Assembly (NCBI GenBank): GCA_030271555.1
Contig: JARXKQ010000002.1
Location: forward strand, 1 to 16,908
Direction of reading: 5' to 3'
Length of the DNA: 16,908 nucleotides
DNA from: Chloroflexota bacterium
GTDB taxonomy: Bacteria > Chloroflexota > Limnocylindria > Limnocylindrales > CSP1-4
This document shows, piece after piece, positions 14,878 through 16,908 of this stretch. Below the pieces are notes generated by a model. The model saw nothing but the letters and a program-made list of their open reading frames with translations, was not told the DNA's origin and ran no database searches. A program made the translations under genes and the position numbers. How positions within the stretch are numbered: position 1 is the first letter of the stretch; every line of letters begins with the position of its first letter.

Positions 14878-16908
14878 CTGACACGCTGCCGCGCCTCTAC
14901 GACGACGCCGCCGACGCACCGGTTGAGCGGCTGCTCGAAACGCAATCGCCGCAGCGGCGCCTGTCCTCGCCCACCTTCACGGTCGAGGTAGACGGCAAGC
15001 AATTCACAGGCCGCGAGGGTCAGACGATCCTCGAGATCTGCCGCGACAACGGCATCGACGTGCCGACGCTGTGCTACGAGCCCAAGCTCCCCGGCTTTGG
15101 CGCGTGCCGCATGTGCGTCGTCGACGTCGAGGGCGAAGAAAACCCGCCCATTTCGTGCTCGCGCGGGGCCGAGCCGAACATGAAGATCCAGACGCAGACG
15201 CCGCGCCTGCGTGAGATCCGCAAGACCAACCTCGAGCTGATCTTCTCCGACCACAACGCCTATTGCCTGCCCCCGTGCCAGAACAAGTGCCCCAGCCACA
15301 TCGACATCCCGGGCTTCCTCAAGGCCAACACTGAGGGCAACTTCGCCGAATCGGCGCGCATCTTCAAGCGCACCATCCCGTTCCCATCGGTCTTGGGCCG
15401 CGTCTGCCCGGCGCCGTGCGAGGAGCACTGCCGCCGCGACGAGGTCGAGGAAGCGATCGCGATCCGCGACAGCCACCGGTATGCCGGCGACCAGGTCCTG
15501 AAGGCGCAGGCCAACGGCATCAAGGCGCCGGTGCCGTTCGAGGTCCAGCCCAAGTCGGGCAAGCGCGTCGCGGTGATCGGCTCTGGGCCGGCGGGCATGG
15601 CTGCGGCCTATTACCTGCTGATCGCCGGCCACGACGTGACCATCTACGAGCGCGACCCGGCCCCGGGTGGCATGCTCCGTTATGGCATTCCGCAGTACCG
15701 ACTGCCCAAGGTGGAAGTGCTCGAGGCCGAGTACCAGTCGGTCTACGACCTGGGCGGCCAGATGGTGTGCAACGCCGAGCTGGGTAAGGACTTCACCATC
15801 GACGACCTGCAGAACCAGGGCTTCGATGCGGTGTGCGTCGCCATCGGCTGCTACGAGACGAACAAGCTGGGCGTGCCGGGCGAGGAAGCGGACGGGGTGC
15901 TCGACGGCCTCGAGTACCTGCGCATCGCCACGCTGGGCCTGCCCTATCCAGGCCATGCCGGCACGCGTGTCGTGGTCATCGGCGGCGGCTTTACCTCGAT
16001 GGACTGCACCCGCACGTCAGTCCGCCAGGGCGCCAAGGAAGTGACGCTCGTTTACCGCCGCGACATGAAGGACATGCCGGCGTCGAATGAGGTTCACGAA
16101 GCGCTCGAGGAGGGCGCGCGCGCGATCTTCCAGGCCGCGCCAACGCGCGTCGTGGCGGACCAGAACAACAAGGTCACCGGCGTCGAGTTCCAGCGCATGG
16201 CGATGGGCGCGCCTGACGCGTCTGGCCGGCGCCGCCCCGAGCCAGTCGCCGGCACGGAGTTCGTCATCGACTGCGACCGCGTCCTGCTGGCGATCGGCCA
16301 GGGGCCGCAGCTCGACTGGCTGTCAAAGGGCGCCGGGGGCATGACCGCCACCAAGAACCGCCGCCTCGCGGCCGACGCGGTCACCTTCAGCACCGGGCGC
16401 AAGGGCGTCTTCGGCACTGGGGACGTGCGCGTGGGCGCCGCGACCGTAGTCCAGGCCACGGCCGAGGGACGCCGCTCGGCGTACGCCATCGACGCGTACC
16501 TGAAGGGCCTGGACCTCGACGAGATCAAGACGCGCCAGACCCTCGCCGAGCCGCAGCCGGAGTTCCTGAACATCGTCCCCTACAGCGGCGAGATCAAGGA
16601 GCCGCGCTACCGGCTCAAGGCAATGCCCGCCGAAGTGCGCAACAAGAGCTACATCGAGTACGAGATCCCCTACAGCCAGCAGGAAGCGATGGCTGAGTCC
16701 AAGCGCTGCCTGCAGTGCACCTGCGAGGCGATCGGCTACTGCGACCTGCGCCGCCAGGGCATCGAATACGGCACGACCCTCAAGACGCTGGAACCGGAGC
16801 GGACCGGCTTCTCATTCCGCAGCGTCAACGACAACCGCTTCACCGGCACGAATCACGACTACATCCGCGACGACAGCCACGCCTTCATCCTGCGCGAGCC
16901 GTCGCGCT
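14874..16908 (+). CDS. NuoG-like iron-sulfur protein with inserted GltD-type FAD/NAD(P)H oxidoreductase domain (3' end cut)
   Basis: 678 residues are visible and the frame is open at the right edge. Residues 34-100 form a 2Fe-2S ferredoxin domain with C67-x10-C78-x2-C81-x13-C95, as in NuoG and some formate dehydrogenases. Residues 120-560 resemble GltD, the glutamate synthase small subunit family: Cys sets C131/C135/C139 and C178/C182/C186 (RVCPAPCEEHC), the FAD loop VAVIGSGPAGMAAAYYL (232-248), PGGMLRYGIPQYRLPK (264-279), the NAD(P) loop VVVIGGGFTSMDCTRT (366-381) and the FAD-closing GVFGTGDVRVGAATVVQA (511-528). A Cys cluster C612-x2-C615-x-C617-x5-C623 follows. The end, DDSHAFILREPSR, is like the lead-in to a 4Fe-4S ferredoxin domain of NuoG type. 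ATG 14874 overlaps the nuoF stop. It is probably the complex I subunit that takes the NuoG place, but could instead serve a separate NAD(P)H- or formate-linked enzyme. Confidence 0.85.
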   Translation, partial: MTDTLPRLYDDAADAPVERLLETQSPQRRLSSPTFTVEVDGKQFTGREGQTILEICRDNGIDVPTLCYEPKLPGFGACRMCVVDVEGEENPPISCSRGAEPNMKIQTQTPRLREIRKTNLELIFSDHNAYCLPPCQNKCPSHIDIPGFLKANTEGNFAESARIFKRTIPFPSVLGRVCPAPCEEHCRRDEVEEAIAIRDSHRYAGDQVLKAQANGIKAPVPFEVQPKSGKRVAVIGSGPAGMAAAYYLLIAGHDVTIYERDPAPGGMLRYGIPQYRLPKVEVLEAEYQSVYDLGGQMVCNAELGKDFTIDDLQNQGFDAVCVAIGCYETNKLGVPGEEADGVLDGLEYLRIATLGLPYPGHAGTRVVVIGGGFTSMDCTRTSVRQGAKEVTLVYRRDMKDMPASNEVHEALEEGARAIFQAAPTRVVADQNNKVTGVEFQRMAMGAPDASGRRRPEPVAGTEFVIDCDRVLLAIGQGPQLDWLSKGAGGMTATKNRRLAADAVTFSTGRKGVFGTGDVRVGAATVVQATAEGRRSAYAIDAYLKGLDLDEIKTRQTLAEPQPEFLNIVPYSGEIKEPRYRLKAMPAEVRNKSYIEYEIPYSQQEAMAESKRCLQCTCEAIGYCDLRRQGIEYGTTLKTLEPERTGFSFRSVNDNRFTGTNHDYIRDDSHAFILREPSR

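Noticed and set aside
13438..15956. Two long minus-strand frames (about 490 codons each) opposite nuoF and the GltD/NuoG-like gene
   Set aside because: They mirror the codon structure of the real genes and have Arg/Ala/Asp-rich products with no recognisable motif.
1..16908. CRISPR arrays, tRNAs, insertion sequences, direct repeats
   Set aside because: I looked for repeat units, tRNA-like folds and transposase motifs and saw none; the window is almost wholly protein-coding.

Overview
The window is a gene-dense, high-GC bacterial segment with very short intergenic gaps, many 4-bp start/stop overlaps and frequent GTG/TTG starts. No rRNA, tRNA, insertion sequence or CRISPR array was seen. The gene set (complex I operon, class II fructose-bisphosphatase, folate and purine genes) is chromosomal. 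The unusual complex I subunits and gene style would fit a Chloroflexota-like lineage, but that placement is a weak inference and no marker in the window fixes it.

Layout. Positions 1-973, minus strand: a three-gene unit made of a small membrane protein, a cupin protein and the start of a possible GNAT acetyltransferase that runs off the left edge. Positions 1039-6607, plus strand: purH, a class II FBPase (glpX), a small lower-GC membrane protein, an MFS transporter and a PhoD-type phosphodiesterase/phosphatase. folK (6586-7128, minus) converges on phoD with overlapping 3' ends and diverges from an unrecognised 363-residue protein (7162-8253) across a 33-bp gap. From 8400 to the right edge lies one tightly coupled operon for complex I: nuoA, nuoB, nuoC, nuoD, nuoH, a fused nuoI-nuoE gene, nuoF, and a large NuoG-like gene with an inserted GltD-type FAD/NAD(P)H domain. 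That last gene is cut by the window edge.

The most interesting part is the electron-input end of this complex I. NuoI keeps only one of the usual two 4Fe-4S motifs and is fused to NuoE. The NuoE domain has Asn in place of the fourth 2Fe-2S cysteine. NuoF has Thr in place of one N3 cysteine, with a spare Cys nearby. The NuoG position holds a protein joining an N-terminal 2Fe-2S ferredoxin to a GltD-like flavoprotein domain. NuoH carries an insertion with about two extra membrane segments and NuoB has a long N-terminal extension. Together these suggest a remodelled complex I whose reductant entry may differ from the standard NuoEFG module.

A second oddity is PurH. Its formyltransferase half is recognisable, but its IMP cyclohydrolase half lacks the segments that carry the signature and catalytic residues, and the catalytic Lys-His pair of the formyltransferase reads Lys-Gln.
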